NCBI GenBank assembly: GCA_963920665.1 | Contig: OY987266.1 | Location: 5,275,001-5,339,000 of the forward strand | Direction: 5' to 3' | Length of the DNA: 64,000 bases | Origin: Straminergon stramineum | Lineage: Eukaryota > Streptophyta > Bryopsida > Hypnales > Calliergonaceae | Shown: positions 45,741 through 59,189 of the stretch, one piece after another | Numbering within the stretch: the first letter of the stretch is position 1 | How the letters are laid out: every line of letters starts with the position of its first letter | Position numbers and translations under genes: made by a program | The notes under the pieces: generated by a model | Databases searched by the model: none | Told to the model about the DNA's origin: nothing | Seen by the model: only the letters and a program-made list of their open reading frames with translations

Positions 45741-48335
45741 AAATACAAAAGAGGGAGAAGGTGGAAAAAACTTCCTCCATTGTTCAACTAAAAATTCTCA
45801 CATAACTACTTGTTGACTATTCATCTATAATGTTTGGAGAGCATATAATAATATTTTTTAAACAAATATTTAACTTAAGTCCAAGTGTTTAGAGCTTTGG
45901 ATACTTCAAAGACTTAGTCTTAGACCTAAGGTACTTGAAAGACTAAGAATTGGACCTAAGGTACTAGAAGGCCCTAATTTTTCGAGCTTGAGGCACTCTA
46001 AACCTCAAAATCTTGACACAAATGATCTTTGAGACATTTCAAGAAGCCTCCACAAGAAGTGATTTAGAACTATCTTGCTTTTGAGTAATGTAAGATGACC
46101 CAAATTTAGCCCTAGCTCAATTACAACAATGGGTCATCCCTACCTTACTTTCAACTTCAATGTGTCATTTGCATAACATTCTTGAATATCAATATATGAA
46201 GGAGCTAATCTTCCTTCTAAAGTGCTTGTGTACAAGCATTATAGTTTTATTGTGGAAATTGTTTACAACTTCACAATAGTTCTTCAGATATTCATTTCAA
46301 GATTTTATCATTAGTGGTAAGAATATTAAGATCAAAAATTAAAGTGGTGGATGAATGACTTTCAAGATCATTGTAGAATGAAGAATGGGCTCTTGGTTCA
46401 AAAATCGGATCATTTTTAGGTGACTGCCTTAGCAACATGTCTCCTCCTTTTAAGACTAAGCTATAAAATCCAATTTTTTCTTCCGTTTGAAGAGAGATGC
46501 CTACACAACTATCAAAATTATAATTCTTCTCAAAATCCAACCTTAAAGGTAGGATATTGAGATTAACTAAAATTTTGGGGTTTGCATTGGTGTCTCTCCT
46601 CAAATTAAGAAGAACTACCTTGCTCTAGCACTCCTCTAGTAAGAGTCTTTGCCAAGACTTCTATTGTAGTTTTCAAAAAAAAAATGTGAGAAGTTGCATT
46701 AAAAAACCAACACCCAATGGATTGAATAGAGTTACCAAAATCTTCTTCCTTTCTACAAAACATTCTTGAATTTCATGGTAGAGGACCCTTTGCTTCTTAT
46801 GAATTGATGATCCTTTCATTGTAAAAATTTCTTGAATTGAAGCTTGCTTGTGAATTGCAGACCATTGTATAGGAATTATTTTCCGTAATGCAACACTATA
46901 GGACTCTCAAGCTACCCTATTTAAGAATGTAATGTTTCTTTCTAACTAGAAGCTAAAAATGTTAATTTTTTTGAGTTATTCAAATTGGAAATTCAAATAG
47001 GCCAAGAGCTATTGAGTCTAGGCTAGGATATCTATCCATGAAATGATGTCGTTTTGTATACCCTTTTGAAGTTGGTTTTATATTGATTTTGATTGTTTTT
47101 TAATATTGTAATAATTTTTTAAAATATGAAAATATTTAGAAGGTTAAAAATGGTTTGATATACCTTATTTTTGAATTTTGGGTTGTTTGGATGTAAAGTA
47201 TAAATGTTATACCAACCACTTTTGGTCAGGTTTAGGAGATAAAATAATATGAATGTATCTTCATAGCTTCCACTACTATAAACTTGCATTTGGCACTCCA
47301 AAATTTTTCAAAAAAATATGAAAATAACCATATGCTAATGAAAATAATAATCTTAAATACCAAGAGATTATTAGAAAATAGGTGAAAAGGATATTTCTAT
47401 TCTCCAATATATAGTATGAAACATGTGATTGCAACAATTGATTATTGCACTTCAATTCTATTGGAGATTTTGCAATTGTACAAAAGCTAAAAATAGGCTT
47501 GATAATGCAATTTAGTCTCATTACAATGGTAATTGCGCATTGTCTTGCAAAAACAATCCACTTGTCATAGAAGGTGATATGCTACGGACGGACTTGGGTG
47601 CGGTATTAGTGCATTGGTTTAGTGATTTAAATTTTTTTACAACTTTCCTTACATGCAACCAACCACCAACAAGTTTCTACAATTTTAGTAAGAGTATTTG
47701 TTGCATGTTGTACTCATTGTTGTTCTAAAAAGCAATGCAGAGTAGGTGCAGATTTTCATTACATCTATTGATGACAATAACATCATGTTAATATTGGTGT
47801 TTCTTCATTCAATATTGCTAGCCTAAATGCAATTAGAATAGCTACAATATACTACAATAAGATTTCCTTCAACAAAATAGAATTCAAGTTTATCATAATT
47901 TCTATAAAATAATACCAAAATATTATTTATAGGAATGATAATTGTAGATCATTTAGTATACACCATCAACCATTTTAATATCCTATAATACATAGTTATA
48001 TTGGTTTGTATGTAGTACATTAATGGACTTGAAATTTGAGTTTCAATATTACTAAAGTGAAATCACCCTTGGTTGTAATTGAAATGCTAGGGAGAATGTA
48101 CAAGAGCATGTTATTGTTGCATTCAATAGTTAGTAAATAGTTTTTTAACATTACAACAATATAGTTGTATTCCAAAATTTGCACAAAGTACTTTTAGAAA
48201 ATAGAGAATATCATGTTCTATGATACTAAGACAAATCTTGAATTCAACTCTTAAGTTTATTCAATCGACTCTCAAACTCCTATATACTTACAATCTTTCT
48301 ATATTTTTGGCATGCAAGGAATCTTCCTATCAGTA
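45741..48335. other. AT-rich DNA, no gene recognised
   Basis: Several short frames on both strands, none with a recognisable domain. A 62-codon plus frame at 47,540-47,728 lies in a slightly GC-richer patch but has no assignment. Confidence 0.4.
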
Positions 48336-49300
48336 ATGAATAATGTGATGTTGTCAGCCCTCAATTTGTCATTGGGGACTCATTGCCTTTTATTTCCTAT
48401 TTTGCAATTTTGAATGTAGTTTTATATACAAAAAAAGACCCAAAGAGTGCAGAATCAAAATAGGTATGTTACATACCAATATACCATTTGGTCTAAAAGT
48501 ACAATATTATAGCTAGAATATCCTAAACCACTACTTCTACATAGGTTAGAACCTATCTAATTGTGGTAAATTGGAGAATTATATGTTATTGGCACAATCG
48601 GCTCAAACTCCGCATGCAAAAGACATGTCTATGTGACAATTGGTCGAGGGAACGCCAGTGAGGTATTCAGGTCAGTTCTCAATGATAGGTTCTAGTTTTC
48701 TAATTCCATCAATGAAATATCATAATCTTAGTTGTTGACCTATAAGAGTTGATTACACTAAGATGGGACCGTAGAAGAATCTATAGCCAAAGGACGATGA
48801 CTATGGGTTAGAATCATGTGAGGGACTTACCAACAAAGTTGGTTTGCCAAGATTCCCTACAATATTAAAGATTCTCCAATACTAATATTTAAATGAGGAG
48901 GTGGATGTTATCCTCTCTAGGCCAATATGTAGAGTAAAAATATGAGCTTACACATGTGTTGTGGGATTCCATGAGAGGTTCTGCAAAAAGTTTTGGGATT
49001 TTCTGATAGTCAAAAGATGCTTTTCTAAACAGTCAACCGCCAAAACCTTCAAAGTAAAATTCCTAGAAATTATGCAAGTGGTGGTAAAATCTCACTAAAA
49101 ATAAGACTAGCTTCTGTTATGTTAAAGAAGCTAAGACGCTCCAACAAGTTTCGGGACATTTTGATGGTTAAAAGTACCCGAATCTTCGAGATTTATCAAT
49201 AATTGACATAATTTAAAGATTTCGACAAAGTTCATCAATGAAGCGGGAGCATATAAAAGTAGAATGAGGTCAAAGATAGGTCTCTTCTTACTCCCTATAC
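48336..49300 (-). repeat. Inverse partial copy of the 51.5-52.5 kb repeat
   Basis: Reverse-complement match to 51,500-52,520: complement of AAAATAGGTATGTTACAT (48,457), GAGCTTACACATGTGTTGTG (48,949) against CACAACACATGTGTAGGCTC, AAAAGATGCTTTTCTAAACA (49,011) against GGAAAAGCATCTTTTGAC, and GGTAAAATCTCACTAAAA (49,082). With 51-52.5 kb it forms a spaced inverted repeat. Confidence 0.62.
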
Positions 49301-50099
49301 CTACTTAAGAACTTAGACTAGTTACTTTTATCAAAAATGTCAAACTCCTAAAATTGAATTTTTACCTAATTTTGGCATTACGTTGTGTGAGTGTTTATTT
49401 ACTCACTCATGGTAAACAACTTATACAACATGTTCTTTTTATTTTGTCTTAATTTATTTCCTAATGGATATCTAACCATTGTCCATTGAGCCTTCCAAAC
49501 AATCGACTCTTTCCTAAAATCTTAAGTTCAAAGAAGTCATTGGAAATGAACATATTTACAAAGATTAGTCCTAAACAACATAGAGTCTTTCTACTAAAAT
49601 TGTCTTAATTGACCTACTTTGAAAATTAAGAAAATTTAGATTATTTAGTAATTTACCTCATTCTGTAAGTTATTTTGCACATTGTTGTATAGATCCTTGA
49701 GTTCTCCTTGCTTTGTCATTTTATGCTTACAACTTGAAGAGTGGATTTTAAATACAAGTTGGCGGAATATGGCTATAGGAGATTTTTTCTTTCTCACTAT
49801 TTAAATTTACTTATTCTATTCTACAAGTTGACTTGGAAGGATATGGTTTTTGATAAGATTTTCACTAATTGAAGGCAACTTTATAATCTATCTTATTTTC
49901 AATGGTTTTAATCGCTTTTCTAAGATTTCCTTGATTTCTATCTAATTTCTATCTAACTCAAACTTTTGTACTCCTTCATTCTATCATTCAACTTTGAGTT
50001 GTAACCTCTAATCTTCTTTGGTGCAATTGCTATAAATTCTAAGAGAAAAAGAGTCGTGAGATTAGTGTTTGTTTTTACTTCTTTCTAAACTATGATGAT
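49301..50099. other. AT-rich DNA, no gene recognised
   Basis: CCATTGAGCCTTCCAAACAATCG... at about 49,479 faintly resembles 20,040. Nothing else. Confidence 0.35.
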
Positions 50100-52530
50100 T
50101 TTTCCTCTCAACCTATTCCTATAACTAAACTATTCTAATTCTATTCCAACTTTGTTTTTGTTGTTTTTATTTTCTACCTCCTTATTTCTCCTCTCTTTCT
50201 ATTCTCCCCCTATAAGTATTCTTCTACCTTTAGTTTAGAAAAAAAACATTAAAAAAATCAAATTTTTGGAGGGGGAGGTGATCAAACCCTCCCTTAGCTC
50301 CTTGCAAGGGGAGGCATCTTGGCAAGCGGGGCTCCTTGCCTAGCAATGTTGAGGCTCCCCAATGCAGTGGAGCTCCTAGCCGGAGCAGGCTTCTACATGG
50401 CTTGTTACAGAGATTGGCCTTCAGCTAGTCCTTGCTTTTTTAATTTTTATTCTTTCCAACTTTTCCAATGAAACTTCTATGATAACTAATCTCCCTACCT
50501 TCCTATGGAACAAGAGAATTGGTGAGAAAGAGAATGTGATGAGATTTTTTTGTTTTTAATACGAATTTAGTGAACTTTCTAATAATCTTGTTTTTGAAAA
50601 TTTTTTTTGAGACTCTAAGGTTCCAAGCTTCGTTGTGGTTGGAAACTTTTGACAAACTACAATAGAACTTCTAAACTTTGAGGTCAAAGCTCTGTTGCAT
50701 TCTCCAAAATCCACTAAACTTCTATTCAATTCTAAAAATCAAAGTCAAAGCTTTGCCGTGGAATGGTAAGTACAGAAAATAACACAAAGATTTTGACAAA
50801 AGAAAATTAAACTAGGATGAATCAAGAGTGTTAGTAGAAAAATTAGTACAAAAATCATAAACATAATAAGCTAAAGATTTTCCTTAAGCGGCATCATCAC
50901 TCATGAGGGAAGAATACTCTAAAATTAGTGCACAATACTGAAGTCCTAAACAAGAACTTGAAGGAACAACAAATCTACCAAAGTAAGAGTTAGTACAACA
51001 AAATACTACCAAATTTCTGCAAAAAACTTGAAAAAACAATACAAGGACAACAAATAAGACTTGAAGAGACCCCAATGTCCTTCAAGGCTTACAAAATAGA
51101 AACAAAAGGAGCTTGAAATGCTCCAAAAATACCACATTTACAAATTTGGCTCAAAAATGACCAAAAGTCCATGTTTAATGGTCCAATGTGTTTACAAAGC
51201 CAAAATAATGGCTAGAAGGGGTGATTTGAGAGAAGAATGGGTGCCCTTATATACTCTTTCAAGGGCACCCACCTCCTCTCATTTCAACATTATAAACTTA
51301 TCAATTAGGATTTTCATCCTAATTTACCAATTTTGACTTTCTAGGATGGTCTATTTTCTAACTTTTGGAGATTAACTCCAAATCACAAATGGATTGTTTC
51401 ATTGGCTTCAAAAGGCCATTTTTAGTCTTCGGGGACATCCACCCCTTTTTCTAACTTCAAAAATTTCGACGAAACCTAACACCAACTTAACACCAAAAAA
51501 GGTTAAAAACCCAAATTTGGGAGTTTGACTTTTTTGAGAAAAGTGACTAGCCTAGTCTCTTGAGTAGGTTTGAGGGAGTAAGAAAAGACCTATCTTAGAC
51601 CTCATTCCGCTTTTGTATGCTCCCGATCCATTGGTTAACTCCATCGTAATATTTAAATGTTGTTGATTGTTGATTGTTGATGAATCTTGCAAGTTTGGGT
51701 CCTTTCAAGTATCGAAATGTCTTGAAACTTGTTGGAGCGTCTTATTAATATAAAATAAGATACTCTAATTTTTAGTGAGATTTTACCGTCACCTGAGAAA
51801 TTTTTAGGAATTTCCCATCGTAGGTTTGGGTAGTTGATTCTCCGGAAAAGCATCTTTTGACTATTAAAAAATTTCAAAACTTTTTGTGGAACCTCTCATG
51901 GAATCCCACAACACATGTGTAGGCTCATATTTTTACTCTACACATCGGCCTAGGAAGAACAAAATCCACCTCCTCATTTAATTATTGGTGGCCAGGGAAT
52001 CTTCGACACTGGAGGGAATCTTAGCAAACCGACTTCGTCGTTGTTTCCCAGGTATGGTTTTAATCCTAAGCCACCCTCTTTGGACCAGAGATTCTTCCAC
52101 GGTCCCGTCTTGGTATTTTTGACATCTACAAGCCAACAATTGGGGTTCCGCTATTTCGTCAATGATATAGGGAAACTAGAACCTATCTCTGGGACTTGAA
52201 CTATGTGCCTCACCAGGGTTCCCTCAACCAATATTAGCCAAACAATGTTCTTTCTATGTGCAGTTCTGAGCCTATCATGCTCATAACTCATAATTACCAC
52301 AATTAGTTGGATTCTAACCTATTTACAAGTGGGATTTGAATGTAATTAGTAAAAAACACTCAAAATATGACCAAATATTATATTGACATATAACACACCT
52401 ATTTTGGTTTTACACTCTTTTTTAGACTTTTTGTACTATTTTCCACATTTATTTTTGCAAAAAAAATTAAAAAAAGATAAATGAGTCCTTTGTGACGAAA
52501 TAGGGGGTCACAAGTTGGCACTAGGTTTCA
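50100..52530 (+). repeat. Complete-looking copy of the repeat split at 18.8-23.6 kb
   Basis: Left part matches 18,830-19,460 and right part matches 22,132-23,630, in the same order and orientation, without the 2.6-kb interruption found there. It includes a GC-richer tract at 50,260-50,440 with repeated GGGGAGG- and GGAGCTCCTAG-type phrases. No intact frame; no TG...CA terminal repeats found. Confidence 0.6.
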
Positions 52531-52589
52531 TCAAGATTTTGGAGTTAGAAAAAAGGGTATGGATCATAATAACCAAAAATGACTTTTCA

Positions 52590-52860
52590 AAACCAATGGC
52601 ACAATCCATTTGTAATTTGGAGTTAATCTCCAAAAGTTAGATTTATGGACCAATATAGAAAGTGAAATTGTTGAAGATGAGGATGAAGACTTCGAAAATA
52701 GGATGAAGTCAAGGGATGTAAAGCCCAAGTATTTTAGGGTTTTCATGGTTGGAATGAAATTCCCATTAGGCTTGCTTGGCATGCACTCCAAGGTTTGTAA
52801 GGAAGATGGGTGCCATTGGAAGAGTATATAAGGGCTTCCTTCCATCTCAAAAATCTTCTT
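52590..52860 (-). repeat. Inverse fragment of the same repeat
   Basis: CAATCCATTTGTAATTTGG and AGTTAATCTCCAAAAGTTAG (52,605-52,641) are the complement of 51,362-51,390, and AGAGTATATAAGGGC (52,821) is the complement of the GCCCTTATATACTCT at 51,243. Confidence 0.6.
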
Positions 52861-54574
52861 ACTTTTATGGCATTCATACCACCCTAAATTCTAGTCCTTT
52901 GGGTCATATTTTGTGTTCACTCTTTGTGTCATTTAGAGAAGTTTTAGTTGAAACAAAACCCTCAAAGTCCAAGGTTGTCAATATCATTTAGAGAAGCTCT
53001 AGTTGGAATAAAACTCTCAAGGTTCAATTATCAACTAGTCTAGTGATTGTGCCTTGAAATTTGAGGTTGATCCCTTTATACGGCAAAGCTTTGACTTCGA
53101 GAAAATTAAGAAGTTGTTTGAAGTCTAGTTTTCATAACCTTTTTGGGAACCCCTAGTTTAACCCCCAAAAGATTAGTTAGAAATTCAAGTCTTGCAAATG
53201 TAAGACAATTAGGACACTTGGAAAGATCCATTGTTTGAAAGTCTCAATGGGCCGCACTTAGACACCCAAAAGTAAAAACCGTTTGATCAAAACCCAAGAA
53301 TTGACATTCATAGATGTATAGATGTTTTTATAACTAAATGATGTTATTGTGAAGACTTACTAAACCTTTGAATTGATTTAAAGTATGTACACTTCATGAG
53401 ATATTTGCACCTAATTTTGACTTGTTTTAAAATCCAAAATCTACAAATTCTTGCTTAAATTCTACATCTTTTATTCACGAGTTTAAGGTCAATTATGGAT
53501 ACACCTATTTTTAGCACTTGAAAGAATTAAGATTTTATGCATATTGTGCCCCCAAAATGTGTGCTAAGTGAATCTCAAATTTTCTTTATGATTTTCAACA
53601 AGACCCAACAATAATTTAGACAACTTAATAGTGGGAACCATGGTCAAATGTTTATTACGACAATTATATGTGTAAATGTATTGTTTCAATTTTGACTATT
53701 TGAATTGCAGCAAAAAAATCAATTGTAAACTATCTTCAAAATACATGTATCATATTTTTTTGGTCAATGTATCAAAGAGTCCCAGAAATCAACAAGGAAG
53801 TAGGAATTTTCAAATTTTTTTGAAACAAAATTTTTCCTATTCCATCCAAATGAAGATTGGAGATTTGTTTAATATTTCTTATTATAGAAACAATGTAACC
53901 CAAATGTATCAATATAGTCAAAAGTAGACATCTTCATCTTGTAGTTGACTGTCACATGAGCAGTTTGTAAAAATCCAAAAACAATGTATGCTATTGGATA
54001 TTTCAATTAAGAAACTAGGTACCTTAGCCAAGTGGCTAGTCTCAAGCTTTTGGTTGGATTGCATGAAGATATACCATTGATAGAGCTTGAGATATGTAGG
54101 GTATAAGCAACAACTATGCACCAGAGAAGTTTACAGTATATAAAAGACACATAGGATTCTCCTACCCATTGGATTATTTGTGGTTGCCTAGTCTAAGCCT
54201 CTCTTAGGCTTGAAGTATGGTCACATCTAGCTTTAAATTCCATTCTTTGAATGATTTATAACTACATAAGAATTTGACCATTTACATATGTATTCTTTTA
54301 TAATTGTCAATCCTAGTTGGTGTCCTGAATAGTAAGGTCATAAAAACAATGGCACAAAGATATGAATACTTTGTTTTTGAGAAATTTGGTGAGAAGATTA
54401 AAAAGTAAAATTTATCAATAATGTAGATTTGCATTTTGTAATAGGAATTTTATATATGTGGCCCTTGGAGGTGCCATTTTGTAAGAGCATGTAATAGTCT
54501 TTGTTGCGAAGCACCTTTGTTGTTATATGAGAACCTACAATAGTCATTAGCCTTGCATTCACTCTCACAACACA
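52861..54574. other. AT-rich DNA, no gene recognised
   Basis: A short direct repeat (TCATTTAGAGAAG...TTAGTTG with AAA-CTCTCAAGG/CCTCAAAG) lies at about 52,928-53,020. No domain-bearing frame. Confidence 0.4.
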
Positions 54575-54653
54575 CACAAATTCACCAGCTCTCACAACGT
54601 TGACAATTTGTGAAATTTGTGAAAGTGAATTTGTGAGAGCCGACAAATTTGTG
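54575..54653. repeat. Small hairpin, 79 bp
   Basis: CACAAATT...GCTCTCACAA (54,575-54,597) and TTGTGAGAGC...AATTTGTG (54,631-54,653) are 23-bp imperfect inverted repeats with a 33-nt loop. Confidence 0.5.
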
Positions 54654-54863
54654 AAGGAACTTGGGAAGAGGGAAGAACAAATCTTTGATGGAGAGGGAAA
54701 TGAATTTGGATTGCAACATGATACAACATGTGGATTTCCCATCAATTTATAAGAATGCTAAGATAAATTTATTAATTTTGGATTGTACAAATGCACTCAA
54801 CACCATAATTATTTTATTTCTTACAAAGAGTTACACTCCAAGTCTGAACTATTAATAACTTAA

Positions 54864-55788
54864 CCCCTAAAGTTCTTTGACTATGTTATTACCAAAAAAC
54901 CTCAAAAACTGTCATTTCTAATACAAGTACCAATTTTTTTTTAAATATAATTTTTGGACACATGAAACCATAGGATCTTGTAGTACATTAGATTGAGAAG
55001 ATACGGAAAAAAATTCAGAAAATTCCACCATTTAGATTGCAAGATATTAGCATTTGAAGTGACAAAAATCCTTTAGGGGGCCATGTCAAAAAACGGGCAG
55101 CTGCACTTCAGAAGGTTACATTTGTATGAAAAAATCTCAAAAATGGTGGTGCTTCTTTAGATTCATTCTTCAATGAAAGTTGGCTACATGTTTGAAAATT
55201 TTCAGATCATTTGGAATTGTGCAACATATAGGAAAAAAATAGTAAGTAGAAAGAAGTGGAGAATGATTAAAAATACGAAATTGTTAACAATTTATTAATG
55301 GAATTGAAAAATCCTAATCCCAATGGTTGTAATGTTTTAATCAAAAATCTACATCTAATGTTCTTCTTTTTTTCAAAAAATATTGAAAATTAAGCTAAAT
55401 AAAGGACTTCAAAGTTTATTTTAGAGTAGAGAATCCATACTTGCCCACAAACTAAAACATCTCATAACTTTTGACTCCTTGATCAAAATGGAATGATTCA
55501 AATCTTTCCATGTATATATAAATCTAGAAAACCAATTTCAAATTTTTATTTTTGAAAAAAATGATTTTTTTAGATTTGCCCGGACTACTTGAGTTGAGAA
55601 ACAAACTACATATTAGGCCATAACTTTTGACTCATGTTTCCAAATGCCCTAAAATTTAGTGAACATGAAAGATATTCCTCGTCCACATCTTCTATTAAAG
55701 TTTGGGCCCAAAACATGGAAATCTCTAGTCACATGTACCTGCCCAAAAAAGTTATGTTACCAAAGATCACACCTTGGTCCTTTAGGGG
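54864..55788. mobile_element. TTAA-flanked element, 925 bp
   Basis: Exact TTAA at 54,860-54,863 and 55,789-55,792. Left end CCCCTAAAGTTCTTTGAC; right end on the complement CCCCTAAAGGACCAAGG. The first nine bases are a perfect inverted repeat. Related to 30,994-31,903 along its length and to 33,478-33,897 in its left third. Non-coding. Confidence 0.72.
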
Positions 55789-56039
55789 TTAACATGACCC
55801 TTAACATAACTTAATTATGCCAAATCAATGCCAAACCAACTATGATCAAATGCTTCCATAAAACTTGCACCTTTCCATCTTGGGTGGAGGTATTATGATT
55901 TCTAATTGTTGTTTACTAAACACTAGTTAGGTGAGAACATGCCTTTATGTATAGTGAGGCATAGAGTTGGAGAATTATTCAACAAAGGCTCACAGGGACA
56001 TATTAAGGCTGCTTTTGTCCATTCAAGTAGACCAACCAC

Positions 56040-56440
56040 TTCCGTTCACTACCCAATTCCGTCGTCTTGCTATTGACCCCAATTCTGTCCAAAAACATCC
56101 AAAATCCTTCACATCTTGACAAAATGAGTGCATTAAGGTCAACAAGACATGTCAATCCTTTACTGGTGAGTACTTAAGTGCCATTAGGTGCATGGAAAGG
56201 CAGTTATGGGTTGTTTATGAGACATTTATAACTCCACTCTATAGGTCGTTATGTAATTATAAGGTATATCACTTCAAAAATTCACAAAAATTACAATTTC
56301 AATTGAAAAATTATAATTCCACTTGGGTATAATTTGTGAAATAAGTGCACAACTTTGAAAAATATGTATATATCTTGGAGTTGGTCCAAGATATTCAAAT
56401 TGCAAATCAGGGGTGGTAAAAGGCTTGTCTACCTTACTGC
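56040..56440 (+). repeat. Dispersed repeat, pair of 34,200-34,625
   Basis: Same landmarks and orientation as 34,200-34,625, ending with AGGCTTGTCTACCTTAC. Confidence 0.65.
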
Positions 56441-58440
56441 AAAGTTGAACCCATTTGAATGGAAAGGGATTCCCAAGAGCACATGGCTACATGGTATTAC
56501 AAGGCTATGAAATCCTTCAGTCCAAGAGTAGGGATGCCTGTTGCAATATTGTATGACTCTCATTTGATGCACTATAGTAAACTTACCAATCACCGCACAA
56601 ACAAAATTCAAATCCTTCTCCACATAAATATAGAGACTTGCATGTTTTGAAATTTGGCATGTCATTAAATGTCATGTTAAGATTCACCTTCAAAAAATAG
56701 AATGCAAAAGGATTTCTTCCTACAAATTTTATTGCAATCTAAAGGCAATGGAACTAAAATCTAGTTAAAAATTCCTTGCAACCCTTCACCGTACAATGTG
56801 CGGCCATTGGGCGGTGATACAAAATTTTGTTCCCATGACAATTGAATTGGTAGTTGCATTGTGTGGTTAGTGTATGGTAAATGGCAATAATTGTTGTGTG
56901 GTTTTTTGATGTGTGCGGTAAATAGCAAGTTTACTCTACTATTTGGTGACATTCTCACATTTCTTTTTATGAAACAAATGAAAAGTAGCATTCTCAATTT
57001 CAAACTCTTAAACCATTGTATCAAGTTGAACTGATCAGCCAACTTATTTGGCAAGGGTTATTATAATATGGTCACATTACTTGAACTAAGTGTAGGAGCC
57101 AAGGTGATTGCAAGAAACACTTGTACTACTTGTTGCATTTTCACTTTTGTATTAGGGAGGAAAAAAATTGAATTTGTTTTTTTTTAATATCAAGAATCCA
57201 GAAAAAATAAAGAAAAAATATGAAATTTTAGTATAACATGGAAAAAAATGTACTCACAAAAATCAAGCCCCAAAAAATATCCTCTAAAAATTTATGCACA
57301 AAATAGAGAAATTGAAAATTTTTGGTTAATAGATATTTCCATGTTTACATTTTTAGAAAATAGAAAAAAACTTTAGAAAAAAATGGTTATTTTTTCAATT
57401 GAAAGGGAATTCTAATACACTAGTTACATCTTAATGAAAAAGAATTCAACAATCCTTATGTTGACACAAAGACAACACATTTTGAGCACATGTTGATGAT
57501 GGAGAAATACTAACTTCAGAAAATCATTCAATACATTCGTATAATTCTTATTAGGTGACCTTAGATCCTAATTCTTAGTTTTAAATTTGCTTATGGGGGT
57601 CCAAAATAGTAAGCAGAAATTCCTAAATGATTAGGAAGACATCCAATTGGGGGTTATTAAAAAATAGAAAATTATTTTTGAAAAATCTGAAAAAATGATC
57701 CAATGTGTATAATAGTTTTATTTTATGAATTTGGGTCCCTTTGGAGGTTTCAAGTAAAAGTTCTATCCAAAAGACATGTCGCCATGCAAAGTGTGACACA
57801 AAAATAGTATAAGCATTTCTTGCAATCACCAATGATTGATAACATTGGATGGCCAAATCAAGAGTTTCAATATTTGGCTAAAATGTAAATTTTGTTTCGT
57901 TGGCAATATTCCACAAGCTAAAAATTATAACATAATCTTCACAAAGGTCTAATTTCAAGCCATAAACAAGGACAAGTATAGATTTTGGTTTGAAGTTGAT
58001 TGGCTAGAATCATGCCAAAATAATGGAACATTACCAATTTAACAAAAACTGGCATTCTATGTTTGATACTCAATGGAGTCAATTCCCTTTAATTAGCCTA
58101 AGGCAAGATCTCTCAGTCACTTGGCAACCCAACTTGGGAATTGGCTAGTGGTCAATCAATCTTTATTGGGGATTGATTTGGTTTACCGCATTTGCAACAT
58201 TGTATTCTATTAAGATAGTCTATTCTTAAAGTGACCATGTTCTAAATGTGTCCCCTATCTAGAACTAACTAACATGTTCTTTGAAATATCTATTACAAAT
58301 AATTAATGAGTTATGTAGGCTTAAATGGTAGCTTTTAAGAGTAGACTACATTATTGTTACGTTTAGTGCAAATAAGCCTTGCCTTGTTTGTCCCTGCACA
58401 TACACAAAAAAACGAAACTCACTTAACATGGCATTGTATG
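56441..58440. other. Probable decayed transposon DNA, no assignable gene
   Basis: Minus-strand frames at 56,429-56,665 and 56,761-57,054 are longer than their neighbours but show no motif I can name. The 57,740-57,860 part resembles 17,470-17,600 next to the Harbinger remnant, so a relative of that element is possible. Confidence 0.3.
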
Positions 58441-58444
58441 GGTT

Positions 58445-58686
58445 GGGGTGGATTGACCCCCTCATTGGTCCCCCCCCCCCCCCCTAGTCAATCCACAAGT
58501 GCATGTAAAAAAAGACCCCCTATTTTATGTGTCATTAATTTATCTTTTAGATCTCTTCAAACTTTCTAGGGGCATCTGATTGCAAATATGAAATCAAAAT
58601 TTTCAAATTTTATCATGCGTGACAAATAAAAAATTTCAGGGTTTTCCTTGGGGACAAGCAAGGGGGTCAAATGGTCAATCCACCCC
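58445..58686. mobile_element. Small inverted-repeat element, about 242 bp
   Basis: GGGGTGGATTGACC at 58,445-58,458 and its exact complement GGTCAATCCACCCC at 58,673-58,686. A C homopolymer (about 15) at 58,470-58,484 lies inside and is a likely sequencing or assembly weak point. Confidence 0.5.
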
Positions 58687-58779
58687 GGGTGGTTGAGGTT
58701 AAAGAGGGCAACATCAAATTACAGTGGCAATCTTCTCCAGAAAATTAATAGGCCTCCTCTGGGACCCTACCTTGCTTAA

Positions 58780-59185
58780 CCCGTAAATGCTCCGATGTCC
58801 ATTTTTTTGGACAATGAACAAATTGAATATCAAGTTTCATCCTCCTAACTACTTGGATGAAAGTTATTCTAATTTGTGAACATACGTTATGAAGTTGTTG
58901 TCCTATCTAAGGGTTGGATTTGGTGTTTCTAGAGTACATGATTTTCTAAAATTACCAATGTGCAAGTATGTCAAGTGGTCAAATCGCATTGACTCTAGTT
59001 CAAAATTGGATTTGCCAAAATGAAGTCATAGATAAGAAGAACACAAAAATTTCATATAGATGGAATCTACAAATCAAAATCTACAAATTTTTTTTTATAC
59101 CAATTCCAAAATATGCTTCAAATAGCACTTTATAATGATTTTTCTCAAATTGTCAATTTGGGAGATGAATCTAGACATATAGGGG
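58780..59185. mobile_element. TTAA-flanked element, 406 bp
   Basis: TTAA at 58,776-58,779 and 59,186-59,189. Left end CCCGTAAATGCTC; right end on the complement CCCCTATATGTC. Abuts the next element with one shared TTAA. Non-coding. Confidence 0.6.
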
Positions 59186-59189
59186 TTAA

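Noticed and set aside
56429..57054. Minus-strand frames considered as a Harbinger N-terminal or catalytic domain.
   Set aside because: No signature motif could be identified; only a vague similarity of flanking DNA to the 16-17.6 kb region.
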